Shown here piece after piece: positions 31,726 to 40,509 of a DNA stretch of 64,000 bases (positions within the stretch are counted from its first letter, which is position 1; the number at the start of each line of letters is the position of its first letter). Origin of the DNA: CAIQIA01 sp945861105 (GTDB taxonomy: Bacteria; Cyanobacteriota; Cyanobacteriia; PCC-6307; Cyanobiaceae); contig CANLCC010000007.1 in the NCBI GenBank assembly GCA_947488815.1, forward strand, positions 1 to 64,000, in the 5' to 3' direction. The notes beneath the pieces were generated by a model that searched no databases, was not told where the DNA came from, and saw nothing but the letters and a program-made list of their open reading frames with translations. The position numbers and the translations under genes are program-made.

Positions 31726-32876
31726 CAGGCCCCGCCTCCGCCCCCCAGCAGCCCGCCCCCCAGCCGGCGGATCACCCGCTGGGCGATGTCGCCGTAGCCC
31801 ATCTCGCCGCTGAGGATCTGGGCGATGCGCTGGGGCGCGGTGGGACGCTTGATCCCCAGCTGATATCCCACCCGGGGCAGGCGGTAGAAGACCTGGCCGA
31901 TCCGTCGTCCCCAGGCCATCGATTCCCCCCACTCCTGACGCAACCGCCGGCTGTAGCCCGCAAGGGCCTCCGGCTCCCCCGCCAGCCAGTGGTCGAGGGC
32001 CTCGGCGGCGCGACAGCCCGACAGCAGGGCGGGCCGCAGCCCTTCGGCCAGGAATGGATCCGCCAGGGAGGCGGCATCACCGACCGCAACGACCCCGTCG
32101 CCGTGGAGACGGTGATGGCCGTTCCAGAGGCGCTGCAGCCAGGGGCGTCGTATGCCGGCATCGACCGGCAGGCCCAGGGCCGGCAGCAGCTGATCCACCA
32201 CGGCGTTGTGATCGGTCTGTTCGCGGCCCACCAGGGTGCCGACGCCGATGGTGTAACCCCCGGGGCGGGGGAAGCACCAGCAGAAGCCGTAACGCACGAG
32301 GCCGAATTCGAACCACGACTGGTTCGGATGCTCCACCGGACCGTCGGCCTCCACCGCCAGACACGAGACCAGCCGCGGTTGCGGATCCCCGAGGCCCAGG
32401 CGCTGGGCCAGGCCGCCACGGGAGCCGTCGGCCACCACCAGGGAACGGCTGCGCAGCTGACGGCTGCCCTGGCCATCGCTGAGCTGCAGCTCCCAGCCTT
32501 GGTCAGCCCGGCGCACCTCCTGCACCTGCCACCCCTCGAGGCGGTCGGCACCGGCCTCGCTCGCCCTGTCGGCGAGGAAGGTGTCAAAACGGTCCCGGCG
32601 CACGATCCAGAACGGTGCCTCACCGGGCAGGTCGGCCAGCACCGGATCCCCGAGGCACCAGGTGAAGCGCACCCGGTTGATCACCCCCTCCACCGCCGGT
32701 GTCAGCGGAAAGGGGAACCAGCGCTGCACCGAGGCGGCCATGCCGCCGCCGCAGGGCTTGTGGCGGGGGGCCGTCAGGCTGTCGATGAGGATGACTGAGC
32801 GACCCCGCAGGGCCAGATGCACGGCGGTGGCGGCTCCGGCGGCACCGGCACCGACGACGGCAACGTCGTGGGTCAC
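31725..32876 (-). CDS. FAD-dependent oxidoreductase, geranylgeranyl-reductase family
   Basis: 383 residues starting with GTG. The FAD-binding Rossmann motif is VGAGAAGAATAVHLALRG (7-24), then PRHKPCGGGM, typical of the geranylgeranyl-reductase/ChlP group, and VGDAASLADPFLAEGL for FAD ribityl binding. It probably reduces isoprenoid double bonds or a similar lipid. Whether it is the chlorophyll/tocopherol enzyme or a paralogue cannot be settled here. It is linked by 4-nt (GTGA) and 1-nt overlaps to frr and the phytase-like gene. Confidence 0.85.
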   Translation of the reverse strand: MTHDVAVVGAGAAGAATAVHLALRGRSVILIDSLTAPRHKPCGGGMAASVQRWFPFPLTPAVEGVINRVRFTWCLGDPVLADLPGEAPFWIVRRDRFDTFLADRASEAGADRLEGWQVQEVRRADQGWELQLSDGQGSRQLRSRSLVVADGSRGGLAQRLGLGDPQPRLVSCLAVEADGPVEHPNQSWFEFGLVRYGFCWCFPRPGGYTIGVGTLVGREQTDHNAVVDQLLPALGLPVDAGIRRPWLQRLWNGHHRLHGDGVVAVGDAASLADPFLAEGLRPALLSGCRAAEALDHWLAGEPEALAGYSRRLRQEWGESMAWGRRIGQVFYRLPRVGYQLGIKRPTAPQRIAQILSGEMGYGDIAQRVIRRLGGGLLGGGGGA

Positions 32877-33412
32877 ACCTTGAGAATGTCAGCTTCCTTG
32901 TCGGCCAGAAGCTTCTCGAGTTCGACGATGGAACGGTCGGTGAGTTTCTGAATGCGGTCCTGCTCGTCGCGGCTCAGGTCTTCGGACAGTTCTCCATCCT
33001 TCTCCTGCTTCTTGATCTGATCAATGGCCTCGCGGCGGATGTTGCGCAGGGCCACCTTGCCCTCCTCGGCGTAGCGGGAGGCCAGCTTGCACAGCTCCTT
33101 GCGGCGTTCTTCGGTGAGTGGTGGGATGTTGATCCGCACCACCTTGCCGTCATTGTTGGTGGTGAGGCCCAGGTCACTGGTGGCGATCGCCTTCTCGATG
33201 GCCGCCATTGAACTGCGGTCGAACGGCTGGATCTGGATGGTCTGGGAGTCGGGCGCCGTGATCGTGGCCAGGGCCTTCAGGGCTGATTCGCTGCCGTAGT
33301 ACTCGACCACGATGCGATCGAGCAGCGATGGGTTGGCACGACCGGTGCGGATGGTGTTGAACGTGCGCTGGGTGGCCTCCAGCGATTTGCGCATGCTGGC
33401 TTCGATGTCCAT
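32873..33412 (-). CDS. frr: ribosome recycling factor
   Basis: 179 residues, about normal for RRF. Signatures: MRKSLEATQRTFNTIRTGRANPSLLDRI at the start, VRINIPPLTEERRKELCKLA in the middle and a long helical C-terminus (IQKLTDRSIVELEKLLADKEADIL). With EF-G it splits terminated ribosomes. It follows pyrH by 12 nt, the common pyrH-frr order. Confidence 0.97.
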   Translation of the reverse strand: MDIEASMRKSLEATQRTFNTIRTGRANPSLLDRIVVEYYGSESALKALATITAPDSQTIQIQPFDRSSMAAIEKAIATSDLGLTTNNDGKVVRINIPPLTEERRKELCKLASRYAEEGKVALRNIRREAIDQIKKQEKDGELSEDLSRDEQDRIQKLTDRSIVELEKLLADKEADILKV

Positions 33413-33424
33413 GGTCGTGCGGGA

Positions 33425-34135
33425 TCAGGCGGGGGTGATGCGGGTGCCGATGGTCTCGCCGGCGACGGCCCGACCGATGTTGCCGGGGCCGAACAGATCA
33501 AAGACGACGATCGGAATGGCGTTGTCCTTGCAGAGGGCGATGGCCGTGGCGTCCATCACCCCCAGTTCACCGTTGAGCACCTGCTGGAAGGTGAGGGTGT
33601 CATAGCGCTCGGCATCGGGGTGCTGGACCGGATCACGGTCGTACACCCCATCGACCTTGGTGGCCTTGAAGATCACGTCGGCGCCGACCTCGGCGGCCCG
33701 CAGGGCGGCGGTGGTGTCGGTGGTGAAGAACGGGTTGCCGCTGCCGGCTCCGAAGATCACCACCCGGCCCTTCTCCAGATGGCGGATCGCCCGCCGACGG
33801 ATGTAGGGCTCGGCCAGCTCCTGCATGGCGATGGCGGTCTGCACCCGGGTGGGGACGCCAGCGGCCTCAAGGGCATCCTGCAGGGCGATGGCATTCATCA
33901 CTGTGGCCAGCATGCCGACGTAGTCGGCGGTGGCCCGCTCCATGCCCATGGCGGCGCCCTTGAGGCCCCGGAAAATGTTGCCCCCGCCCACGACGATCGC
34001 CAGCTGGGTGCCGGCCTGCACCACAGCGGCGACATCGGTGGCGATGCCCTTCACGATCAGAGGATCGATGCCGTAGCTCTGGCTGCCCATCAGGGCCTCA
34101 CCACTCAGCTTGAGCAGAACCCGCCTGTACGCCAT
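33425..34135 (-). CDS. pyrH: UMP kinase
   Basis: 236 residues from ATG 34135; the longer frame upstream has no similarity. Amino-acid-kinase fold: YRRVLLKLSGEALMG (phosphate loop), VVGGGNIFRG, FGAGSGNPFFTTDTTAALRA (UMP site) and ATKVDGVYDRDP. It converts UMP to UDP and is hexameric and GTP-activated in bacteria. It heads the pyrH-frr-flavoprotein-phytase-like run. Confidence 0.97.
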   Translation of the reverse strand: MAYRRVLLKLSGEALMGSQSYGIDPLIVKGIATDVAAVVQAGTQLAIVVGGGNIFRGLKGAAMGMERATADYVGMLATVMNAIALQDALEAAGVPTRVQTAIAMQELAEPYIRRRAIRHLEKGRVVIFGAGSGNPFFTTDTTAALRAAEVGADVIFKATKVDGVYDRDPVQHPDAERYDTLTFQQVLNGELGVMDATAIALCKDNAIPIVVFDLFGPGNIGRAVAGETIGTRITPA

Positions 34136-34276
34136 GGTCGAACGCGGTCGGCCGCACCGTAGCAGCCTCCACCGGTGCGGTCCTGGCTGCGGCGAAGACT
34201 TGCCGCAGCCGCGGGGCTCCGGTTGCATCAGGCCAGTCGCCCGGGGACCTTGGCGCCATCCAGCCACAGTGCGGTC

Positions 34277-34429
34277 ATGGCTCGGCTCACCCTTTCGGCC
34301 CTTGGCCGGGCCACCGAGGTTCCCGGGGGGTGGAGTCAACCGGGGGTGCATCTGGCGCTGCTGGTCAGCGGCCTGTCGGTGCTGACTCAGGGGATCTGGC
34401 TCCTGAACCACGACCCTGACTTGGCCTGA
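34277..34429 (+). CDS. possible 50-residue small membrane protein
   Basis: ATG at 34277 opens 50 codons with a basic start (MARLTLSALGRATEVPGG) and a hydrophobic segment (VHLALLVSGLSVLTQGIWLL). It sits alone in a minus-strand neighbourhood. It has no ribosome site I would call strong. It could be a small thylakoid or plasma-membrane protein or a chance frame. Confidence 0.3.
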   Translation: MARLTLSALGRATEVPGGWSQPGVHLALLVSGLSVLTQGIWLLNHDPDLA

Positions 34430-34444
34430 CCTGGCCTGGCCTGA
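34422..34444. repeat. short imperfect CTGGCCTGAC-type repeat
   Basis: The unit TGGCCTGACC / TGGCCTGGCC / TGAGCC recurs over about 23 nt just after the possible small gene and before the cobO stop. Likely slippage in GC-rich intergenic DNA. Confidence 0.35.
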
Positions 34445-34460
34445 GCCGCCCCCGCCGCGA

Positions 34461-35069
34461 TCAGAACTCGATGCCCTTCTGGGCCTTGACACCCTGCTCT
34501 CGGAACGGATGGCGCACCAGGGTCATCTCGGTGACCAGGTCGGCCCGTTCGATCAGGGCGGCCGGTGCCCCGCGGCCGGTCACCACGGCATGGGTGCCCG
34601 GCGGACGTTCTGCAAGCCCGGCCAGCACCTCCTCCACGGCGATATAACCGAGCCGCAGGGCCACGTTGAGTTCATCGAGCAGCACCAGCTGCACCTCCGG
34701 ATCCCGCAGATGCGTGAGGGATTCCTGCCAGGCCTGGCCCACCAGCTCCCGGTCGCGGTCCAGATCCTGGGTCTCCCAGGTGAAGCCCCCGCCGAGGGCA
34801 CGCCAGACCAGCAGGTCGTCAAACCGCCGCAGGGCCAGGGCTTCGCCCGGCTCCCAGGCCCCTTTGATGAACTGCACCACGGCCACCCGCTCCCCGTGGC
34901 CGAGGGTGCGCAACACCATGCCGAGGGCGGCGGTGGTCTTGCCCTTGCCGTCGCCGGTGTGCACCAGCAGCAGACCTTTTTCGACCGTGCGTTCCTGGAG
35001 GCGCTGGTGCTGCACCTGCTGGCGTCGCTGCATGCGCAGGCGGTGGGCTTCGGCCTCCGAACGGGTCAT
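34461..35069 (-). CDS. cobO: cob(I)yrinic acid a,c-diamide adenosyltransferase
   Basis: 202 residues from ATG 35069. CobA/CobO P-loop type: KGLLLVHTGDGKGKTTAALGM at the nucleotide site, VVQFIKGAW, and the family motif LVLLDELNVALRLGY. It transfers the adenosyl group of ATP to the corrinoid cobalt. The start codon overlaps the methyltransferase stop (ATGA), and the remaining 27 upstream codons of the frame lie inside that gene. With cobK it supports cobalamin synthesis. Confidence 0.93.
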   Translation of the reverse strand: MTRSEAEAHRLRMQRRQQVQHQRLQERTVEKGLLLVHTGDGKGKTTAALGMVLRTLGHGERVAVVQFIKGAWEPGEALALRRFDDLLVWRALGGGFTWETQDLDRDRELVGQAWQESLTHLRDPEVQLVLLDELNVALRLGYIAVEEVLAGLAERPPGTHAVVTGRGAPAALIERADLVTEMTLVRHPFREQGVKAQKGIEF

Positions 35070-35707
35070 GGCGGCGGCAGCGGCTCCGCCAGCCATCGTT
35101 GCAGAGCCCCACCGGCCAGCAGCTCGTGGCGCAGGGGCCTCCAGCCGCAACTCTGCAGCTCCTGCCCCAGGTCGAGGGCCAGAAAGGCCGTGGCGGTCTC
35201 GGTTTCGAACAGGCTGCAGAACAGCTGCTGCGGCAGGTGCATGAGGGGACCGGCCGCATGCAGATCCACCAGGGCCAGGCGGCCGCCGGGGCTGACCAGC
35301 CGACGGGCGGCCCGCAGCAGCTGGCGGCGTTCCTGGTCCGGGAATTCGTGCAGGGCCAGGCTGAGCTGGATGCCGTCGAAACTGGCGGGGGCCAGGGGCG
35401 GATCCTCGGCCAGGCCCTGCACCAGCGTCAGGGTCGGATGGCGCCTGCCCGCCAGCTCCAGCGCCCGCGGGGCGATGTCGAGACCCGTCACCTGGGCGCC
35501 GGCGGCCAGCAACGGTGCAGCGGCCTCCCCCGAGCCACAGCAGAGATCGAGCACCCGCGCCCCCGGCGGCAGCGCCGCCAGCAGCCAGTCGGCCGCCAAT
35601 CGCCGCAGCCGCGCCGGTCCCCCCAGGGGCAGCGACGACACAGCGGTGACGCTGTCGTAGATCCAGCGGTGGCGGTAGGCCAGCCGGCGCAGGGGACCAC
35701 CGGCCAT
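35066..35707 (-). CDS. class I SAM-dependent methyltransferase
   Basis: 213 residues. Motif I VLDLCCGSGEAAAPLL (about 49-64) binds S-adenosylmethionine; motif II GLDIAPRALELA and post-motif VSPGGRLALVDLH follow. The N-terminal YRHRWIYDSVTAVSSL resembles UbiE/MenG-like quinone or phytyl-quinol methyltransferases. In cyanobacteria a close relative methylates phylloquinone or tocopherol precursors, but the substrate here is unassigned. It is linked to cobO (4-nt overlap) and the recombinase (TGATG). Confidence 0.8.
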   Translation of the reverse strand: MAGGPLRRLAYRHRWIYDSVTAVSSLPLGGPARLRRLAADWLLAALPPGARVLDLCCGSGEAAAPLLAAGAQVTGLDIAPRALELAGRRHPTLTLVQGLAEDPPLAPASFDGIQLSLALHEFPDQERRQLLRAARRLVSPGGRLALVDLHAAGPLMHLPQQLFCSLFETETATAFLALDLGQELQSCGWRPLRHELLAGGALQRWLAEPLPPP

Positions 35708-36852
35708 CAGGCGCTGCGCCGTCCGAGGGCGTCGTCCACGGCCCGCTGCTGATCGCGGCGGGTGATCCAGTGGTGGTAGGTGCGGGTGTGAATGGTCACG
35801 GAGTGGCCCATCATCCGGGCGGCGACGGTGTCGGGCAGGCCCAGGTGGATCGTCCGCAACGCCCAGGCGTGGCGCAGATCGTAGGGGGCGAGGGGCAGGT
35901 CATAGCGCTGGAACTGTTCGGCCACCCGCCGTCCCACCTGCTGCAGCGTCGTGCGCCGCAGGTCGGTGCACACGGCCGGCAGGCGCCCGGGGTCATCGGC
36001 GAGGGCGCCCAGGCCGAAGCGGTCGACCCAGTCGGGCAGAAAGGGCCACACCTGGTGTTCGCCGGTCTTGGTGGTGGGCAGCACCCGCAGCACCTTCTCC
36101 CCCCGGGGGGCCAGATCGGAGAAGTCGGCGTAGAACACTTCGTGGTTGCGCAGCCCGTAGGTGGCCATCAGGCCGTAGGCCAGGCGCCAGGCCGGGTTGG
36201 GAATGGCCACCACCGCCTCGAGGATGGCTCCATCGCTGGGGACGGCCCGGAAGCGGGCCCGATGCAGGCCGTAGCCGGCGGCCTGCTCCCGCCAGTCATC
36301 GGGCAGGGCCAGGCCCTCCTGGCGGGCCAGCAGGCCCAGCACCAGGCCGCACTGCTGGCGGGAACGGCTGGCCGGTGGATAGGTGGCGAGCACCTGCTGC
36401 AGGAGGCCGGACGACAGGGGCTGGCCTCGACCTTCGTGGCGCAGCCGGCGCAGATAGGGCAGATACGCCGCCGTCCAGGTGCTGCGTCCGCCGCTGAGGG
36501 AGCGGCGCCGGCGTGGATCGTCGAAGAAGCTGCGCTCGAAATCGTCAAGGGGGCCGTCGAGCGGGTCGCTGGCCCTGGCCGGGGGAGGGGCTGCGGCCAC
36601 CGTCTGCCAGCGGAACACGCCGGCCGCCAGCTGGGCTTCGATGCGGTGCAGCTGCCGCAGGGCCTCGGCCAGGCCGGTGGCGTCGGCGGGGAGGCCAAGG
36701 CTGAGGCGCTGGGTTCTCAGTCCTTCGCCACCATCCCGCCGGGGCAGGGGCCCGCGCAGCCCCAGCCGGCCGCCGCGGCGTTCGAGCCGCAGGCTCAGCC
36801 CCGCCTGCCGCAGGCCCTCGTTGATGCGTTGCAGCTCGCCGTCGACCGCCAT
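35707..36852 (-). CDS. tyrosine recombinase / integrase-family protein
   Basis: 381 residues from ATG 36852; the long upstream extension is antisense to hemH. The C-terminal catalytic domain keeps the tetrad-type residues: R in YGLRNHEV (about 233), H-x-x-R type YDLRHAWALR (about 324), H in MMGHSVTIH (about 348) and the tyrosine in RTYHHW (about 357). It ends shortly after the tyrosine. No att sites, excisionase or phage genes are near. It is embedded by 1-nt overlap in a cofactor gene run, so it looks like a resident chromosomal recombinase, not an active prophage. Confidence 0.85.
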   Translation of the reverse strand: MAVDGELQRINEGLRQAGLSLRLERRGGRLGLRGPLPRRDGGEGLRTQRLSLGLPADATGLAEALRQLHRIEAQLAAGVFRWQTVAAAPPPARASDPLDGPLDDFERSFFDDPRRRRSLSGGRSTWTAAYLPYLRRLRHEGRGQPLSSGLLQQVLATYPPASRSRQQCGLVLGLLARQEGLALPDDWREQAAGYGLHRARFRAVPSDGAILEAVVAIPNPAWRLAYGLMATYGLRNHEVFYADFSDLAPRGEKVLRVLPTTKTGEHQVWPFLPDWVDRFGLGALADDPGRLPAVCTDLRRTTLQQVGRRVAEQFQRYDLPLAPYDLRHAWALRTIHLGLPDTVAARMMGHSVTIHTRTYHHWITRRDQQRAVDDALGRRSA

Positions 36853-36933
36853 GGGCCGGACGGTATCCCGCCCGAGGGCGGTCGGCCAGGGCCGGCGGTT
36901 AGGCTCTGGCGCGAAACAGAGGATCTTGGGGCC

Positions 36934-38097
36934 ATGGGCCGGGTCGGCGTGGTGCTGCTGAACCTGGGGGGGCCCGAGCGCATCCAGGATGTGGGGCCCT
37001 TCCTCTACAACCTCTTTGCAGATCCGGAGATCATCCGGCTGCCGATTCCGGCCCTGCAGAAACCGCTGGCCTGGCTGATCAGCACCCTGCGCAGCCGCCG
37101 TTCCCAGGAGGCCTACCGCTCGATCGGTGGCGGTTCCCCCCTGCGCCGCATCACCGACCAGCAGGCCCGGGAGCTGCAGAGCGTGCTGCGCCAGCGGGGG
37201 GTGGAGGCCACCACCTATGTGGCCATGCGCTACTGGCATCCCTTCACCGAATCGGCCGTGGCCGACATGAAGGCCGATGCCATCGACCAGGTGGTGGTGC
37301 TGCCCCTGTATCCCCAGTTCTCGATCAGCACCAGCGGCTCCAGCTTCCGGGAGCTGCAGCGGCTGCGCCAGGCCGATGCCAGCTTCGCCCGCCTCCCCCT
37401 GCGGGCCATCCGCAGCTGGTACGACCACCCGGGCTATCTGCAGGCCATGGCCCAGCTGATCAGCCGGGAACTGGATGCCTGCCACGACCCGGCCCGGGCC
37501 CATGTGTTCTTCAGCGCCCATGGCGTGCCGCGCAGCTACGTCGATGAGGCAGGGGATCCCTACCAGCGGCAGATCGAGGCCTGTGCGGACCTGATCATGG
37601 AGCGCCTCGGCCGCGGCAATGCCTGGACCCTGGCCTACCAGAGCCGCGTCGGCCCCGTGGAATGGCTGCGCCCCTACACCGAGGAGGCCCTGCAGGACCT
37701 GGGCGCCGGCGGGGTGCAGGAGCTGGTGGTGGTGCCGATCAGCTTCGTGAGTGAGCACATCGAGACCCTCGAGGAGATCGACATCGAGTACCGCCACATC
37801 GCCACCGAGGCCGGTGTGGCCAACTTCCGGCGGGTGCCGGCCCTCGACACCGACCCCACCTTCATTGCCGGTCTGGCGGATCTGGTGCAGGCCTCCCTGG
37901 CCGGCCCCGAGGTTGACCTGGAGCAGGCGGCGGCCCTGCCGGCCCGCACCAAGCTGTACCCCCAGGAGAAATGGGTCTGGGGCTGGAACAACAGTTCGGA
38001 GGTCTGGAACGGCCGCCTGGCGATGCTGGGCTTCTCGGCCTTCCTGCTGGAGCTGTTGAGCGGCCGGGGCCCGCTGCACGCCCTCGGTCTGCTCTGA
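36934..38097 (+). CDS. hemH: ferrochelatase with C-terminal chlorophyll-binding-type (CAB) helix
   Basis: 387 residues from ATG 36934. It inserts ferrous iron into protoporphyrin IX. Core motifs: VLLNLGGPERIQDVGPFL, GSPLRRIT, VVVLPLYPQFSISTSGSS, FFSAHGVPRSYVDEAGDPY (catalytic histidine) and VVPISFVSEHIETLEEID. After a hinge, the last 45 residues contain WNGRLAMLGFSAFLLELLSG, the E/N-G-R-x-A-M-x-G light-harvesting-like helix of cyanobacterial ferrochelatase, which links the enzyme to pigment-containing membranes. Confidence 0.97.
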   Translation: MGRVGVVLLNLGGPERIQDVGPFLYNLFADPEIIRLPIPALQKPLAWLISTLRSRRSQEAYRSIGGGSPLRRITDQQARELQSVLRQRGVEATTYVAMRYWHPFTESAVADMKADAIDQVVVLPLYPQFSISTSGSSFRELQRLRQADASFARLPLRAIRSWYDHPGYLQAMAQLISRELDACHDPARAHVFFSAHGVPRSYVDEAGDPYQRQIEACADLIMERLGRGNAWTLAYQSRVGPVEWLRPYTEEALQDLGAGGVQELVVVPISFVSEHIETLEEIDIEYRHIATEAGVANFRRVPALDTDPTFIAGLADLVQASLAGPEVDLEQAAALPARTKLYPQEKWVWGWNNSSEVWNGRLAMLGFSAFLLELLSGRGPLHALGLL

Positions 38098-38102
38098 ACG
38101 CC

Positions 38103-38627
38103 ATGCAGCGCCTGATCCCGCCGCTGCTGGGGGCCGGTCTGCTGCTGGCCTCCATCGGTCCCGCCCAGGCCGACCGCCGCTGGCGTCTGGGGGTGTTTCC
38201 CGTGGCCAACTTCCAGGCCTACACCAGCCATTACGGCCCCCGCAGCCTCGATGGCGCTGCCCCCAGGCTGCACAACGGCCTCGACATCGCGGCTCCCCTC
38301 GGCAGTCCGGTGCGCAGCTGGTGGCGGGGGCAGGTGGTCGAGATCATTGATGACAGCGCCTGCGGCATCGGTGTGGTGGTCAGTTCCGGGGCCTACGACC
38401 ACATCTATTGCCATCTGCACGGCAGCGTCAGCGGCGGCGTGTACCGCAGCGGCCCCGTGCAGCTGCGCAGCGGCCAGATGGTGCGCTTCGGGGAGCGCAT
38501 CGGCCATGTGGGGCTCACCGGCCACACCACCGGTCCGCACCTGCACTGGGGCATGCGTTACCGGGGCGAATGGCTTGATCCGGGCCGCATTCTCAGGGCC
38601 ATGGCGGCCAGTCAGGTGAGCCCCTAA
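38103..38627 (+). CDS. secreted M23-family (LytM-type) peptidase
   Basis: 174 residues. A signal peptide ends near AQADRR (about 22-25). The M23 zinc residues are H57 and D61 in HNGLDIAAP and HLHW (about 145-148). It lacks the usual long coiled coil, so it is close to a bare catalytic domain. It should act on peptidoglycan cross-bridges in the periplasm or serve as a degenerate regulator. It starts 5 nt after hemH. Confidence 0.88.
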   Translation: MQRLIPPLLGAGLLLASIGPAQADRRWRLGVFPVANFQAYTSHYGPRSLDGAAPRLHNGLDIAAPLGSPVRSWWRGQVVEIIDDSACGIGVVVSSGAYDHIYCHLHGSVSGGVYRSGPVQLRSGQMVRFGERIGHVGLTGHTTGPHLHWGMRYRGEWLDPGRILRAMAASQVSP

Positions 38628-38661
38628 GTTGTTGATCAATCCAACGCATCGGGACGACGCC

Positions 38662-40509
38662 GTGACGCTCGCCACCGCAAGCACCGCTGCCCCCGCCCTG
38701 GAGCTGCCGGGCGAGGTGTCAGGGGCCTATGCGCTGATGGATGCGCTGCACCGTCACGGCGTGCAGCACATCTTCGGCTACCCGGGAGGAGCGATCCTCC
38801 CCATCTACGACGAGTTGCTGCTCGCCGAGCGGCGGGGCTGGATGCAGCACATCCTGGTGCGCCACGAGCAGGGCGGTGCCCATGCTGCCGATGCCTATGC
38901 CCGCGCCACCGGACGGGTCGGGGTCTGCTTCGGCACCTCGGGCCCCGGCGCCACCAACCTGGTGACCGGCATCGCCACCGCCCAGATGGACTCGGTGCCC
39001 ATGGTCGTCATCACCGGCCAGGTGGGGCGGGCCGCCATCGGCACCGATGCCTTCCAGGAGACCGACATCTTCGGCATCACCCTGCCGATCGTCAAACACT
39101 CCTGGGTGGTGCGCGACCCGGCCGACATCGGTCGCATCGTCGCCGAGGCCTTCCTGATCGCCGCCAGCGGCCGGCCCGGGCCGGTGCTGATCGATGTGCC
39201 CAAGGATGTGGGCACCGAGCGCTTTCATTACGTGCCGGTGGAACCGGGATCGGTGGTGCCCGCCGGCTTCCAGCTGCCCACGCCACCACGGCCGGAGGCG
39301 GTCGCGGAGGCCCTCACCCTGATCCGCGAGGCGCGGCGGCCGCTGTTGTATGTGGGCGGTGGCGCCATCGCGGCGGGGGCCCATGGCGAGGTCCATGCCC
39401 TTGCCGAACGCTTCGCCCTGCCCACCACCACCACCCTGATGGGCAAGGGGGCCTTCGACGAGTGCCATCCCCTGTCAGTGGGCATGCTTGGCATGCATGG
39501 CACCGCCTATGCCAACTTCGCGGTCACCGACTGCGATCTGCTGATCGCCGCCGGGGCGCGTTTCGACGACCGCGTCACCGGCCGCCTGGACACCTTCGCC
39601 CCGCGGGCGCGGGTGATCCACATCGACATCGATGCCGCCGAGGTGGGCAAGAACCGCTCCCCCGACGTCGGCATCGTCGCCGATGTGCGACTGGCCCTGC
39701 AGGCCCTGCTCGAGGCCTCAGCAGCCGACAGCCACGAGCACCGCACGGCCGCCTGGCTGGAGCGCATCAATGAGTGGCGCCGGCGCTACCCCCTGACGGT
39801 GCCGACGCCCGAGGGGGAGATCGCCCCCCAGGAGGTGATGCTCGCCCTGCAGGACCTCGCGGGTTCGGCGGTGGTGACCACCGATGTGGGGCAGCACCAG
39901 ATGTGGGCTGCCCAGTACCTGCACAACGGACCACGACGCTGGATCAGCAGCAGCGGCCTCGGCACGATGGGCTACGGCCTGCCGGCCGCCCTCGGGGCCC
40001 AGGTGGCCCTGCCGGGGGAGCAGGTGATCTGCGTCGCTGGCGACGCCAGCATCCTGATGAACATCCAGGAGCTGGGCACCGTGGCCCACTACGGGCTGCC
40101 GGTGAAGGTGATCATCATCAACAACGGCTGGCAGGGGATGGTGCGCCAGTGGCAGGAGAGCTTCTACGGCGAGCGCTATTCAGCGTCCGACATGAGCCAG
40201 GGCATGCCCGAGTTCGTTCAGCTGGCCGAGGCCTTCGGCGTGCGGGGGGTGCAGATCAGTGACCGCCGGCATCTGTCGACGGGGCTGGCCGAGGCCCTGG
40301 CCCATCCCGGTCCGGTGCTGGTGGATGTGCGGGTGCGCCGCAACGAGAACTGCTACCCGATGGTGCCCCCCGGCAAGAGCAATGCCCAGATGGTGGGTCT
40401 GCCCAGCCATCCTGAACTGGCGCTCAGCGAGCGGCGGATCTGTGGCGCCTGTCACCACGACAACCCCAGTGAGCACCTGTTCTGTTCCCACTGCGGTTCC
40501 CGCCTCTGA
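38662..40509 (+). CDS. ilvB: acetolactate synthase large subunit with C-terminal zinc ribbon
   Basis: 615 residues from GTG 38662; a TTG at 38629 is possible. Thiamine-diphosphate enzyme for branched-chain amino acid synthesis: IFGYPGGAILPIYDEL, the catalytic glutamate in VRHEQGGAHAADAYARATG, FAD-site sequences, and the ThDP motif GDASILMNIQELGT...NNGW. After the usual end (SNAQMVGLP) there is an extra tail with CGAC and CSHC (C-x2-C-x10-C-x2-C, from about residue 594), a zinc-ribbon pattern not expected in this enzyme. No small-subunit gene is adjacent. Confidence 0.93.
   Translation: MTLATASTAAPALELPGEVSGAYALMDALHRHGVQHIFGYPGGAILPIYDELLLAERRGWMQHILVRHEQGGAHAADAYARATGRVGVCFGTSGPGATNLVTGIATAQMDSVPMVVITGQVGRAAIGTDAFQETDIFGITLPIVKHSWVVRDPADIGRIVAEAFLIAASGRPGPVLIDVPKDVGTERFHYVPVEPGSVVPAGFQLPTPPRPEAVAEALTLIREARRPLLYVGGGAIAAGAHGEVHALAERFALPTTTTLMGKGAFDECHPLSVGMLGMHGTAYANFAVTDCDLLIAAGARFDDRVTGRLDTFAPRARVIHIDIDAAEVGKNRSPDVGIVADVRLALQALLEASAADSHEHRTAAWLERINEWRRRYPLTVPTPEGEIAPQEVMLALQDLAGSAVVTTDVGQHQMWAAQYLHNGPRRWISSSGLGTMGYGLPAALGAQVALPGEQVICVAGDASILMNIQELGTVAHYGLPVKVIIINNGWQGMVRQWQESFYGERYSASDMSQGMPEFVQLAEAFGVRGVQISDRRHLSTGLAEALAHPGPVLVDVRVRRNENCYPMVPPGKSNAQMVGLPSHPELALSERRICGACHHDNPSEHLFCSHCGSRL

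Larger units (their letters stand above)
34136..34460. other. 325-nt gap between pyrH and cobO, mostly empty
   Basis: Upstream of pyrH and downstream of cobO, both minus strand. It must contain the pyrH promoter. It holds one possible 50-codon plus-strand frame (34277-34429) and a short imperfect repeat at 34422-34444. A GC-rich inverted segment (GGCTGCGGCGAAGACTTGCCGCAGCC, split here as stem GGCTGCGGC / GCCGCAGCC at about 34186-34211) could form a hairpin. No tRNA is seen. Confidence 0.4.

Noticed and set aside
36853..38079. N-terminal extension of the recombinase frame across hemH
   Set aside because: It is antisense to ferrochelatase and lacks recombinase motifs; the recombinase begins naturally at 36852.
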